A DNA stretch of 64,000 nucleotides from Pusillibacter faecalis (GTDB taxonomy: Bacteria > Bacillota > Clostridia > Oscillospirales > Oscillospiraceae), in NCBI RefSeq assembly GCF_018408705.1, contig NZ_AP023420.1, positions 2,356,001-2,420,000 on the forward strand, given 5' to 3'. Under the pieces are notes generated by a model that worked only from the letters and a program-made list of their open reading frames with translations, did no database searches and was not told where the DNA came from. Positions 34,095 to 42,836 of this stretch are shown here, piece by piece; the stretch's first letter is position 1, and each line of letters starts with the position of its first letter. Position numbers and translations under genes: made by a program.

Positions 34095-35006
34095 TCAACG
34101 GGTATCATGCGGCGGTTCCGGCAGGGGGGCTTGCTGTAGCTGAGCCGCAGTCTCCTTGCAAATCCGGACAAATTCCTTGATCACAGGAGGTGCGTGGCGG
34201 AGGGACTTGATGGCAATTCCAAGGCTTCGGCCATAGGCGCCCTGAAAGGGCCTGGATATCACGTCATCCGGTAGCAGTCCCACCTGCAGACTGCTGATCA
34301 CAGAGATCCCAAGGTCATTGGCTACCATGGAAATCGCGGCCACGTCACTGGCGGTATAGTATTTGATCTTAGGGAAAAAGGGGGACTTTTGGAGAACCGT
34401 GTTTACAACATCGTCATAACCAGGCACTGGCATGATGAAGTTACAGCCATTGAGCAGGGTGGGGGAGATTGCTTCATAGGGGGCGAACGGGTGGTCTCTG
34501 CGCATAATGACACAGGCCGAGTCTCGCAGAAGGGGAATAAAAGAAAACCCCTTTGGGATGCTGTCCACCATGAAGCCGAGGTCCAGTTCTCCCCGCGGCA
34601 AAAGCTCATGAAATTCCCCGCAGGCTACCTCCCTGAGATGAAGCTCAATATTGGGATAGACATTGGAGAAGTTGCGAACTGCGTGGGGGAGAAATCCCAC
34701 CATCAGGCTGTTGTAGGCGCCCATGCTGATGGTACCTTCCAAAAGACCGTTGATAGCAGAAACAGTCTCTTGCAGATAAGTTTCATTTTTAATGATTTGA
34801 TAGCAATAGTACAAAACCTTTTTTCCATTTTCCGTAGGCACGATTTTGTCCTTGTTCCGGATCAGGAGGGGAAAGCCCATCTCCGTTTCCAGGGAGTCCA
34901 CCATATGGCTGATTCCAGGCTGAGAATAGCCAAGCTGCTTGGCGGCTTTTGTCAGACTGCCGGATTCTGCGACCTTAATGAAAGCGCGATATTTTGAGAT
35001 ACTCAA
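34095..35006 (-). CDS. LysR-family transcriptional regulator
   Basis: About 303 residues. N-terminal winged helix (YRAFIKVAESGSLTKAAKQL, SQPGISHMVDSLE, VPTENGKKVL) and a C-terminal periplasmic-binding-like effector domain (about 90-295). I use the TTG at 35006, where the HTH begins, with GGAG 12 bases upstream; an in-frame TTG at 35069 also exists, so the start is uncertain. It is transcribed away from the 13-gene catabolic operon and is the obvious candidate for its substrate-responsive activator, from the usual divergent LysR arrangement. Confidence 0.88.
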   Translation of the reverse strand: MSISKYRAFIKVAESGSLTKAAKQLGYSQPGISHMVDSLETEMGFPLLIRNKDKIVPTENGKKVLYYCYQIIKNETYLQETVSAINGLLEGTISMGAYNSLMVGFLPHAVRNFSNVYPNIELHLREVACGEFHELLPRGELDLGFMVDSIPKGFSFIPLLRDSACVIMRRDHPFAPYEAISPTLLNGCNFIMPVPGYDDVVNTVLQKSPFFPKIKYYTASDVAAISMVANDLGISVISSLQVGLLPDDVISRPFQGAYGRSLGIAIKSLRHAPPVIKEFVRICKETAAQLQQAPLPEPPHDTR

Positions 35007-35407
35007 TGTTCTACTCAACTCCTGTACAGCCCTAGATCCCCTCAGATGCCTTGAGCTTTCTCTTGTCAAAATTATGAACTAAAAAACGAAAAGAATCAAT
35101 AAATTGTTGCGCTTTTAACAAAAAGCGGTCATTCTACTTTGGAATTCATATGATAGGAAAACGAAATGTATGCCAGTTAAAACCGCCTGAAAACAAGGCG
35201 GGGGTTCCAGCTTTTGGAGGGCGCTCCCGGGAAATTCGGATTTGGAATGATGCCCATCGGATATGAACATTTTACTTTTTCCACCTCCGCCCAATAACAT
35301 AAAAGTAACGAAGCGGCGACCATGCTTCCGCACAGTGACATGAAAGGGGGAGAAGGGAAATAGAACTGTACGGGAGAAAATCATCAACAAATTAAGGAGG
35401 AAAAGAC
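35007..35407. other. Divergent control region of the catabolic operon
   Basis: About 400 bases between the LysR gene and the first DapA-family gene. It contains a hairpin CCGCC...GGCGG near 35180-35200 with T's on the far side, and a weak TTTACT-18-TAACAT promoter candidate at 35271-35300. The LysR site cannot be assigned by eye. Confidence 0.45.
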
Positions 35408-36295
35408 ATGAAAGCGCTGCCTAAGGGGATGTTTACCGCACTGATTACACCGTTTAACGAGGACGAGAGCATCAATTTTGATGCGTTGCGCGGCCTGATT
35501 GATTTCCAGGTGGAGAGCGGTATCCACGGGTTGCTGATTGGCGGGAGCACCGGCGAATATCACACCATGAGCATGGAGGAGAGGAAGGCGGTGATTCAGG
35601 CCGCCTGTGAGCATGCGGCAGGCAGGATTCCCATCATGGCGGGCATTGGCTGCTCCCGCCCCTGCGACACGATCGAACTGGGCAGGTTCTCCGCCGGCTG
35701 CGGCGCAAAATGGGGGCTGGCCACTGCACCTTACTATCACCGTACCACCCGCCAGGGCGTGATGGACTACTTCAAAGGGGTGGCTGCCGGTTGCGAGGTG
35801 GGGCTGTGCCTTTATAACTATCCCTCTGGCGTGGGCTTTGAGCTGGAGCCGGAGATGATTGCGGAACTGGCACAGGAACCCAACATCGTGGCGCTGAAGG
35901 ACACGGCCGACATGGAGCATACCGCTGAGACTCTGGCGGCCACCCGCGGCATGGATTTTGCTGTCTTGCAGGGCTTCGAGCATCTGATGCTGCCCTGCTT
36001 CGCCCTGGGCGGCGCGGGCGCGTTCGGCATCGTTCACAACTTGGTTCCCAGGGAGATGGTGGAGCTGTATGAGACGTTCATGGCTGGGAACTGGAAGAGG
36101 GCAAACGAGTTGAATGCCCGGCTGACAAACCTGTATCAATACATGGAGCTGGAGCCTTTCCCCGGCCCGGTGAAGGTGGCGCTGGGGCAGATGGGATACT
36201 TCGGCGGTGTGCTGCGTAAGCCGCTGACAATGCCAAGCCAGGAGCTATCTGATAAGGTGACTGCGGAACTAAAAAAGCTGGGAGCAATTTCGTAA
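35408..36295 (+). CDS. DapA/N-acetylneuraminate-lyase superfamily protein 1
   Basis: 295 residues, (beta/alpha)8 Schiff-base enzyme. Catalytic Lys164 in IVALKDTAD, Tyr136 in LYNYPSG and the GGSTGEYHTM carboxylate-binding loop (GST instead of GTT) are visible. True dihydrodipicolinate synthase is unlikely given the operon. Members of this superfamily include the deaminase acting on 1-pyrroline-4-hydroxy-2-carboxylate and 4-hydroxy-2-oxoglutarate aldolase, both fitting an imino-acid pathway. AAGGAGG lies seven bases before the ATG. First gene of the operon; paralogue at 42837. Confidence 0.9.
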   Translation: MKALPKGMFTALITPFNEDESINFDALRGLIDFQVESGIHGLLIGGSTGEYHTMSMEERKAVIQAACEHAAGRIPIMAGIGCSRPCDTIELGRFSAGCGAKWGLATAPYYHRTTRQGVMDYFKGVAAGCEVGLCLYNYPSGVGFELEPEMIAELAQEPNIVALKDTADMEHTAETLAATRGMDFAVLQGFEHLMLPCFALGGAGAFGIVHNLVPREMVELYETFMAGNWKRANELNARLTNLYQYMELEPFPGPVKVALGQMGYFGGVLRKPLTMPSQELSDKVTAELKKLGAIS

Positions 36296-36346
36296 CTACA
36301 CGTTCAGATGGAACTCCATCAATACTGAATTTAGGAGGAGAAAGGG

Positions 36347-37675
36347 ATGTTACAGCAAGTAGAAAAAAGAGAGAACTGGGCAAGCAGATTTGGTCTGCTG
36401 ATGTCCCTGGCCGGCATGGCGATCGGCCTTGGAAATGTCTGGAGATTTCCCTATCTGGTTGGCTACTGGGGCGGCGGTGCCTTTGTACTGGCATACCTGG
36501 TGTGCCTGATGGTCATTGTGGTTCCCTTGGGCATCATCGAAGCAGGCTTCGGCAAGGGCATTCAGGGCGGTACGCTGGACGCATGGACCGTCATCCTGAA
36601 AAATTCTAAGGCCGGAAAATTGATCGGCAGTGTCTTCTGTGTGGGTTATACCACGATGAACTTCTATTTCATGACGGTTCTAGCAGGTACGATCTGGTTT
36701 TCCTACGCCTTTGCAACCGACATGAAGTCCCGGGTCGACCCTGCCACCATGTATCAGTATATGAACACGGAGCAGACAACCGTACTTACGGTGATTGCGG
36801 CGCTGATCCTGGCCTTTGTGGTGTTCGTACTCTACAAGGGCATCCAGAGTGGAATTGAAGCGGTCAGCAAGGTGATGATCCCCGGCCTTTTCGTAATCTT
36901 CGCCATCATTATTGTGTTTGCCCTGTTCTTTGTGCCCAATATCGCAGAAGGCTATAACTTCTATCTGAACCCTGACTTTTCCGTACTGGCCCAGCCCAGA
37001 ATGTGGAAGGAAGCTGCCGGCCAGGCGCTGTTTTCCGTGGGCGTCGGACCAGGGTGCATCCTGGTATACGGCTCTCACATCAAGAAAGATGCGGACTCCA
37101 ACATCAGCTTTGTCACTGTGGCGCTGATCGACACCTGCGCGGCCCTGATTGCCGGCTTTGCCATGATTCCCACCGCCGCCGCACTGGGCCTTGATATGCA
37201 GTCCGGCGCGGGCCTCATTTTCATCGTGTTGCCCGCAGCGTTGGCGCAGATTCCTCTTGGCAACATCCTGGGAATTTTGGCCATGTTCGCCGTGTTTTTC
37301 GCAGGCATTACCTCTGCGTTCGCCCAGATGGAAGTTTGCGTGACCTCTTTTGTGGACGGTTTCCGCATGAACCGCAAGCGTGTGATTCTTGCCGTTGGCG
37401 CCGTCACCATGGCCTTTGTCATCTGGAGCTCTCTGAGCACAGCCTCCTTTGATTTTTGGAATAACTTCTCCGGCAACTATGTATTCATTGTGACCGCAGG
37501 GCTTGGCGCCATCGGCAACAACTACATCTTCGGCACCCGCCGCGTTCTGGACGAGTATGCCAACCCTGGCAGCGAGGTCAAGCTCGGCAGCTGGTTTGTG
37601 CCTTTGGTCAAGTACATATCCGTGCCGCTGATGATCATCGTCATGGTCGATTCGCTATTCCCATTCCTGCCCTGA
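36347..37675 (+). CDS. Sodium-dependent NSS-family amino acid transporter
   Basis: 442 residues, about 11-12 membrane segments, neurotransmitter:sodium symporter family (LeuT/MhsT fold). The N-terminal WASRFGLLMSLAGMAIGLGNVWRFPYL is the hallmark sodium/substrate site in TM1; further on GVGPGCILVYGS (TM6-like) and FFAGITSAFAQME. Bacterial members carry amino acids, including branched, aromatic and proline-like ones. It is immediately followed by a tiny membrane subunit. It presumably imports the substrate degraded by the surrounding genes. Confidence 0.93.
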   Translation: MLQQVEKRENWASRFGLLMSLAGMAIGLGNVWRFPYLVGYWGGGAFVLAYLVCLMVIVVPLGIIEAGFGKGIQGGTLDAWTVILKNSKAGKLIGSVFCVGYTTMNFYFMTVLAGTIWFSYAFATDMKSRVDPATMYQYMNTEQTTVLTVIAALILAFVVFVLYKGIQSGIEAVSKVMIPGLFVIFAIIIVFALFFVPNIAEGYNFYLNPDFSVLAQPRMWKEAAGQALFSVGVGPGCILVYGSHIKKDADSNISFVTVALIDTCAALIAGFAMIPTAAALGLDMQSGAGLIFIVLPAALAQIPLGNILGILAMFAVFFAGITSAFAQMEVCVTSFVDGFRMNRKRVILAVGAVTMAFVIWSSLSTASFDFWNNFSGNYVFIVTAGLGAIGNNYIFGTRRVLDEYANPGSEVKLGSWFVPLVKYISVPLMIIVMVDSLFPFLP

Positions 37676-37746
37676 TTGGAAGAGAGTATCCAGCGCTCAC
37701 GTACAGAAGTTATGAAAGATAGGAGCCATATAAAGGAGGATTATCT

Positions 37747-37875
37747 ATGTTGCCCGGAACCATTATTATGCTGATCGTCATTGTGGTCGGCTTCTTCGGC
37801 GGAACTGCGATGCTGGTTCGGAGAAATCTCAGAAACGAACAGAATGAGACCCATGACGAGACATCCAAGCAGTGA
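37747..37875 (+). CDS. MetS-like NSS transporter small subunit
   Basis: 42-residue single-span protein. AAAGGAGG precedes the ATG; residues 5-24 (TIIMLIVIVVGFFGGTAM) form one membrane helix, followed by a basic then acidic polar tail. Small subunits of this type (MetS with MetP in Corynebacterium) are encoded next to NSS transporters and are needed for their function. Too short for routine gene calling, but position, ribosome site and topology support it. Confidence 0.82.
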   Translation: MLPGTIIMLIVIVVGFFGGTAMLVRRNLRNEQNETHDETSKQ

Positions 37876-38075
37876 TCCCCTGTTAGAACGCAGTCGGATG
37901 TGGTTTTTTGACCGGGGAGACGCAGGCTGATGGGCCTTCCCCGAACCAAGCGGCACCCGCGGCCGTCAGGCCGGATACGCCGGGAGCGAAGATGGTCTCC
38001 CCCTGCTTTGCGCCGGCGGCCGCAGGCGTCCCAGATTCACACGGCAGACATCTTTGGAAGAGGTGATGAAAAAAG

Positions 38076-38852
38076 ATGCAAAGAGAATACGGCTACATAG
38101 GCCCGGAGGAGCAGGAGAGCCAGCCGATTGTCATGCGGAAGGGACAGAATGTAGCTGGCTACTCCGTTGGTATTCTTTACCTGGACAATGTCTGGTATCC
38201 CCTGGTGCCGGGCAATGTGGTGAATGCCTGTACCTATGATTTTCCTGTGCGGATGAAGGCGGTGCCCGGGCTGGACACCCCTAAGCTCCACAGCGGAGAC
38301 CCGGCAATCTTTGGGACGCTGTTGGAAGCAGCGAAGGCATTGGAGCAGGAAGGCGTTCGGGCGATTTCAGCGGCCTGCGGCTTTTTCGGCCACTTTCACA
38401 CACAGCTGGCGGAGGCGATGGATCTGCCCGTGGCGCTCTCCTCTTTGGTGCAGGTGCCCTGGATTCTCACCACGCTCAAGCGCACGCAGAAGATAGGTGT
38501 GCTGACTGCCAACGCCTCGGCCATTTCGCCGGGATTGCTGAAGAGCTGCTGTATTCAGGACCCGGGCCGGCTGGTGATCCGGGACCTGCGGCATGAGCCT
38601 CACTTTTCCGCTATCATGGAGGACCGGGGAAGCTTTGACAATGCCGGTGTCCGTCGGGAGGTGGTGAATGCGGCTGCGGAGCTTCAAAGGGAGTACCCGG
38701 AGATCGGCGCGTTTCTTTTGGAGTGCAGCGACACGCCGCCCTACGCCTATGCGGTGCAAAGGCAGACAGGCCTCCCGGTGTTTGATTTTATCACCATGAT
38801 TCGGTGGCTCCACAACGCCACCACCCAGCGGCCGTACAGCGGCTGGATTTAA
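38076..38852 (+). CDS. Aspartate/glutamate (hydantoin) racemase-family protein 1
   Basis: 258 residues. Two-cysteine racemase layout: Cys101 in SAACGFFG and Cys217 in LLECSDTPPYA, each flanked as in the Asp/Glu/hydantoin racemase superfamily. Catalysis would be two-base epimerisation at an alpha carbon. In this operon it probably supplies the D-epimer to the flavin dehydrogenase. AGAGGTG lies upstream. The 200-base gap before it holds GC-rich inverted repeats. A close homologue lies at 43836; both end in QRPYSGWI. Confidence 0.85.
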   Translation: MQREYGYIGPEEQESQPIVMRKGQNVAGYSVGILYLDNVWYPLVPGNVVNACTYDFPVRMKAVPGLDTPKLHSGDPAIFGTLLEAAKALEQEGVRAISAACGFFGHFHTQLAEAMDLPVALSSLVQVPWILTTLKRTQKIGVLTANASAISPGLLKSCCIQDPGRLVIRDLRHEPHFSAIMEDRGSFDNAGVRREVVNAAAELQREYPEIGAFLLECSDTPPYAYAVQRQTGLPVFDFITMIRWLHNATTQRPYSGWI

Positions 38853-38883
38853 GCGCATGCTTTTGTAAAGAAGGGGAAGAGAC

Positions 38884-39351
38884 GTGAAAGAGATCTTGAA
38901 GTGTATGGATAAGATCCCACAGGGCGTGTTCTTGGTGGGGGCGAAGAAGGGCGAGGGCTATAACCTGATGACGGCCGCGTTTGTAACACAGGTGTCATTC
39001 AACCCAGCAAGCATTGCGGTGTCGGTGGCGAACAACCACTACACGGCGGAGCTGATCCGGGAGCAGGAGCGATTCTCCCTGTCGGTGCTGGCGGAAGGGC
39101 AGGAGGCGGAGGCGAAGGCCTGCGGCTTTGAGTCCGGCCGGAAGACAGACAAGAGCAAGCGGGTGCAGACCCATCTGATGGCGCCGGGCCTCCCGGTGCT
39201 GGACGGCGCGGCTGCAGCGATGGTGTGCCGAGTGCGCCAGGTGGTGAAATATGAGGACCACACGGTATTTTTCGCGGAGATTGAGGCAGCGGAGGAGACG
39301 GAGGCAAAGCCGCTGCCGTATGTGTCAGGGGATTACTTCCCGGCAGGCTGA
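38884..39351 (+). CDS. Flavin reductase-like (FMN-binding) protein
   Basis: 155 residues, split-barrel flavin-binding fold: GVFLVGAKKGEGYNLMTAAFVTQV is the typical N-terminal FMN-phosphate loop region, then NPASIAVSVANNHYT and a C-terminal VSGDYFPAG. It may shuttle flavin or electrons for the dehydrogenase that follows, or act as a flavoredoxin. Its specific role in this pathway is unknown. GTG/ATG ambiguity is small; the listed start has AAGGGGAAGAG upstream. Confidence 0.84.
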   Translation: MKEILKCMDKIPQGVFLVGAKKGEGYNLMTAAFVTQVSFNPASIAVSVANNHYTAELIREQERFSLSVLAEGQEAEAKACGFESGRKTDKSKRVQTHLMAPGLPVLDGAAAAMVCRVRQVVKYEDHTVFFAEIEAAEETEAKPLPYVSGDYFPAG

Positions 39352-39369
39352 GGAAAGGAGAGCAGAGGG

Positions 39370-39687
39370 ATGAGAGTGATATCGCACCCCATTCTGGGGG
39401 AAGAGAAGGAAACGGAGTGGGTGACAATCTATGTCAACGGCAAGCCCATTCAGGCGAAGAAGGGAGAGATGATCCTGGCGGCGCTGCACGCAGAGGGAAT
39501 CATCGTGAACCGGTATACGGCAAAGAAGCATGAGCCCCGCGGTATCTTCTGCGGCATTGGCCAATGCACGGACTGTATGATGGTGGTCAACGGCATTCCC
39601 AATGTGCGTACCTGCATCACACCGGTAGAGGATGGGATGACCGTGGAGACCCAGGAAGGCCTCGGGGAATGGAGGGAGCAGACATGA
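39370..39687 (+). CDS. [2Fe-2S] subunit of amino-acid dehydrogenase complex
   Basis: 105 residues. Plant-type ferredoxin-like domain with cluster motif FCGIGQCTDCMMVV and a fourth Cys in VRTCITPV. Equivalent to the HcnA/SoxA-like small subunit of heteromeric proline, D-hydroxyproline, sarcosine or glycine (HCN synthase) dehydrogenases. Its stop overlaps the start of the next subunit (ATGA), as expected for a stoichiometric complex. Confidence 0.88.
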   Translation: MRVISHPILGEEKETEWVTIYVNGKPIQAKKGEMILAALHAEGIIVNRYTAKKHEPRGIFCGIGQCTDCMMVVNGIPNVRTCITPVEDGMTVETQEGLGEWREQT

Positions 39688-40805
39688 AGCAGTGTGAAGT
39701 GCTGGTGATCGGCGGCGGCCCGGCGGGTTTGTCGGCCGCGATCTCGGCGGCAAAGGCCGGGGCGCAGGTGACGGTGGTAGAGACGAACGCGAAGGCGGGC
39801 GGGCAGCTGGTGAAGCAGACCCACAAGTTTTTCGGCTCCAAGGAGCACCGGGCGGGCATCCGGGGGATTGACATCGTCAAGCAGCTGATCGAGGAGTGCG
39901 GGGAACTGGGGGTTGAGATGATGCTCAACTCCACGGTGGCAGGTATTTATCAGGGAAAGACGGTGGCGGTGGACGTACAGAAGAGCCTGACGGAGCACGA
40001 GCTTGTACGGATTCAGGCACAGCGGATCGTTATCTCTACCGGCGCGGCGGAAAACGCCATTCGCTTCCCGGGCTGGACGCTCCCAGGCGTGATGGGCGCG
40101 GGGGCCATCCAGACGATGTGCAACTACCACCGGGTAATGCCGGGAAAGAAGCTTCTCATGATCGGCTCGGGCAGCGTGGGACTTATCGTGTGCTACCAGC
40201 TGATGCAGGCGGGGGCGGAGATTGTTGGCATCGTGGAGGCGCTGCCGCAGATCAACGGCTATGCGGTGCATGCCTCGAAGCTGGCCCGGGAGGGCGTGCC
40301 CATCTATACAGGCTACACGATTACCCAGGCGCTGGGTGACGACCATGTAACAGGCGCTGTGATTGCAAAGGTAAACCCGGACTGGTCCACAGTGCCGGGG
40401 AGCGAGATCACACTGGACACGGACATGATCGCCTGCGGCGTGGGGCTCAAGCCCCTGATCGGCATGGCGCACATGGCCGGCTGCGAGCTGGTGTTCGACA
40501 AGGCGCTGGGCGGCTGGGCGCCGTGCCACAACCGGCACATGGAGTCTACAGTGCCGGGGATTTACGTGGCGGGTGACACCACGGGCCTGGAGGAGGCCAG
40601 CACCGCCATCGAAGAGGGGACGCTCTGCGGCATTGCGGCGGCGGAGAGTCTGGGCCATCTGGATGCCGGGACGGCGGAGAAATGGATTGACGAGGCCTGG
40701 GGGCGCCTGGGACGCCTGCGGACGGGGCATAAAGGCGAGGACCGCGTGAACGCGAAGAACAAGCAGCTGGCGCGGTATGCGGAATACACGGAGAGGAGGA
40801 ACTAG
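39684..40805 (+). CDS. FAD/NAD(P)-binding subunit of amino-acid dehydrogenase complex
   Basis: 373 residues, HcnB/SoxA-like. Two dinucleotide folds: VLVIGGGPAGLSAA at the N-terminus for FAD and MIGSGSVGLIVCYQ mid-protein for the pyridine nucleotide or second flavin; PGIYVAGDTTGLEEAS closes the FAD site. In related complexes this subunit accepts electrons from the substrate-oxidising DadA-like subunit through flavin and Fe-S centres. ATG at 39684 overlaps the previous stop. Confidence 0.9.
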   Translation: MKQCEVLVIGGGPAGLSAAISAAKAGAQVTVVETNAKAGGQLVKQTHKFFGSKEHRAGIRGIDIVKQLIEECGELGVEMMLNSTVAGIYQGKTVAVDVQKSLTEHELVRIQAQRIVISTGAAENAIRFPGWTLPGVMGAGAIQTMCNYHRVMPGKKLLMIGSGSVGLIVCYQLMQAGAEIVGIVEALPQINGYAVHASKLAREGVPIYTGYTITQALGDDHVTGAVIAKVNPDWSTVPGSEITLDTDMIACGVGLKPLIGMAHMAGCELVFDKALGGWAPCHNRHMESTVPGIYVAGDTTGLEEASTAIEEGTLCGIAAAESLGHLDAGTAEKWIDEAWGRLGRLRTGHKGEDRVNAKNKQLARYAEYTERRN

Positions 40806-40807
40806 AG

Positions 40808-41347
40808 ATGTATCTGGAACATGGAATTATGACCACGGAGGAGCTGCGGGCCATCGGCCACTACCCCTCCGAGGAGCGGATGAGGAAGGGGCCGGTTGCG
40901 GTGTGCGAGTGTCTGCAGCGGATTCCCTGCAACCCGTGTGAGAGCTCCTGCCCCTTCCACGCCATCACGATTGGTGAGGACATCTCAAACCTGCCGGAGC
41001 TGGATGCAGACAAGTGCGTTGGGTGCGGGAGCTGCATCACCCACTGTTCGGGACTTGCGTGCTTTGTGCTGGATAAATCCTATTCCGACACGGTAGGCAG
41101 CGTGAGTTTTCCCTACGAGTACCTGCATGATTTTAAAAAGGGAGATACCGTGAAGGCAGCGGACCGAGGCGGCAACTATGTGTGCGATGGCGTGGTGCTC
41201 AAGGAGATCACCACGACCAAGTCGGATCGGACAACGGTGGTGACGCTGGAAGTACCGATTGCGTATGTAGACGAGGTGCGCAGCGTGTACCGCGCCCATG
41301 AGTACGAGCGCCCGGAGTGGATGAAAGGAGCGAGAGAAGATGTCTGA
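40808..41347 (+). CDS. 4Fe-4S ferredoxin-type subunit
   Basis: 179 residues. Cys-rich segments CECLQRIPCNPC plus ESSCPF (about 35-52) and the classical CVGCGSCITHC (about 74-84) suggest two [4Fe-4S] clusters; the C-terminal 80 residues form a beta-rich domain of unknown role. It starts two bases after the preceding gene and overlaps the next, so it is a subunit of the same complex. Comparable Fe-S subunits occur in the larger (PDH2-type) proline dehydrogenases of Thermococcales. Confidence 0.86.
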   Translation: MYLEHGIMTTEELRAIGHYPSEERMRKGPVAVCECLQRIPCNPCESSCPFHAITIGEDISNLPELDADKCVGCGSCITHCSGLACFVLDKSYSDTVGSVSFPYEYLHDFKKGDTVKAADRGGNYVCDGVVLKEITTTKSDRTTVVTLEVPIAYVDEVRSVYRAHEYERPEWMKGAREDV

Positions 41348-41627
41348 GCGGCTGGATGACGATGTGCTGGTATGCCGGTGCGAAGAGGTGACAGCGGGCG
41401 ATATTCGCAGAGCGATCCGCGCGGGCGCAACGGATGTGACGCAGGTGAAGCTGCGGACGAGAGCGGGTATGGGGCTTTGCCAGGGGCGGACCTGCGAGCT
41501 GCTGGTGCAGCAGATTCTCTCTCAGGAGCTGGGTGTCCGGCAGGAGGAGACGGGGTATTCCACGCCCCGGACGCCTCAGCGCCCCATGACGTTTGGAACT
41601 TTGGGAGGTGACGGCTTTGACGACTAA
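41340..41627 (+). CDS. BFD-like [2Fe-2S]-binding subunit
   Basis: 95 residues. Bacterioferritin-associated-ferredoxin-like fold: VCRCEEVTAGDI near the N-terminus and GMGLCQGRTC about 33 residues later supply four cysteines. In many HcnB-type oxidoreductases this module is fused to the C-terminus; here it is a separate gene. Overlaps its neighbours at both ends. Confidence 0.86.
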   Translation: MSERLDDDVLVCRCEEVTAGDIRRAIRAGATDVTQVKLRTRAGMGLCQGRTCELLVQQILSQELGVRQEETGYSTPRTPQRPMTFGTLGGDGFDD

Positions 41628-42798
41628 CAAGACTTATGATGTGGCCGTGATCGGCGCGGGTGTCATCGGCACAAGCTGCGCCTATCACCTGGTGAAAAAG
41701 GGACTTTCCGTGGCTCTGGTCGACCGGAACAACGTGGCCCGGGGCACCTCCAGCCACTGCGACGCGGTGGCGCTGATCGTGGATAAGCAGCCGGGGGTGG
41801 ACGCGGCTATGGGCTACGCCAGCATTCAGCGCTTTTTGGAGCTGCAAAACGAGCTGGACTCCGACTTTGAGCTGCACCAGAGAGGATGCCTGTACGCCTG
41901 CGACACGGAGCAGGAGATGGAGGTGGCGGCTCAGTACGCCCGGGATATGCAGGCGGATGGTTACAACGTCAACGCTCTGAGCCCGAAAGAGCTTTTGGAG
42001 CACGAACCCTTCCTGGCCAAAGACCTGATAGGCGGCCTTTTCAGCGACATCGACCTGGGGCTGAACCCCTATAAGCTGTGCTTTGCCTTTGTGGACACGG
42101 TGCTGGGGAAGGGGCTGGATCTCTATACCTACACCAATGTCACCGGCGTGCGTCTGGACGGCGAGAAGCGGGTCCAGGGCGTGGATACGGACAAAGGCTT
42201 CATCCCCTGCGGCAAGGTGGTAAACGCCTGCGGCGTATGGTCTCCGGAGATCGGCAGGATGGCGGGGCTGGAGATTCCCGTGGAGCCCCGCAAGGGTGTG
42301 ATCCTGGTCTCGGCCCCCTCGTTCAAGTTCTGTAATCAGAAGGTGCAGGAGTTCGGCTACATGATCTCCAAGTTCTCTAATCACGAGTGCAAGCGGGACC
42401 CGGAGCTGGAGAAGTACGAGGTGTCCTTCGTGATTGAGCCCACGGACGCGAACAACGTGCTGATCGGCAGCAGCCGGAACTTCGCGGGCTATGACATCAG
42501 CACAGAGATGGAGATCATCCACGTGATCGCTAAGCGGGCCATCCGGTTTTACCCGATTTTGAAGGACCTGAACTGCATCCGCACCTACGCGGGCCTGCGG
42601 CCCTTCCTGGCGGACCACCTGCCCCTCATCACCCAGGTAGACGAGGTGCCGGGATACTATATTGCTACCGGACACGAGGGCGACGGCATCTCCATGGCGC
42701 CTACGACAGGGCGGCTGATCTCCGAGCTGATTGCCGGCGAGGAGCCGTATCTGGACCTCACGCCGTTCAGCTTTAACCGTTATAAGCGGCGGGCATAA
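41617..42798 (+). CDS. DadA-like FAD oxidoreductase, catalytic subunit
   Basis: 393 residues, D-amino-acid-dehydrogenase/sarcosine-oxidase-beta fold. FAD motif VAVIGAGVIGTSCAYHL, GTSSHCDAVA, and the C-terminal FAD contact GYYIATGHEGDGISMAP. This is the subunit that should oxidise the amino or imino acid. I use the TTG at 41617 with GGAGG eight bases upstream; it overlaps the BFD-like gene by 11 bases. Homologues oxidise D-hydroxyproline, proline, glycine or sarcosine; I cannot choose between them from sequence alone. Confidence 0.9.
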   Translation: MTTNKTYDVAVIGAGVIGTSCAYHLVKKGLSVALVDRNNVARGTSSHCDAVALIVDKQPGVDAAMGYASIQRFLELQNELDSDFELHQRGCLYACDTEQEMEVAAQYARDMQADGYNVNALSPKELLEHEPFLAKDLIGGLFSDIDLGLNPYKLCFAFVDTVLGKGLDLYTYTNVTGVRLDGEKRVQGVDTDKGFIPCGKVVNACGVWSPEIGRMAGLEIPVEPRKGVILVSAPSFKFCNQKVQEFGYMISKFSNHECKRDPELEKYEVSFVIEPTDANNVLIGSSRNFAGYDISTEMEIIHVIAKRAIRFYPILKDLNCIRTYAGLRPFLADHLPLITQVDEVPGYYIATGHEGDGISMAPTTGRLISELIAGEEPYLDLTPFSFNRYKRRA

Positions 42799-42836
42799 AT
42801 GGATACATCTAATATTTATAAATGGAGGAAAAGAAA

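Noticed and set aside
39450..40730. 426-codon - frame over the FAD subunit gene
   Set aside because: Antisense shadow; the + frame has FAD motifs, ribosome sites and overlapping operon neighbours.
41176..42675. 499-codon - frame over the DadA-like gene
   Set aside because: Antisense shadow in high-GC coding DNA without motifs.
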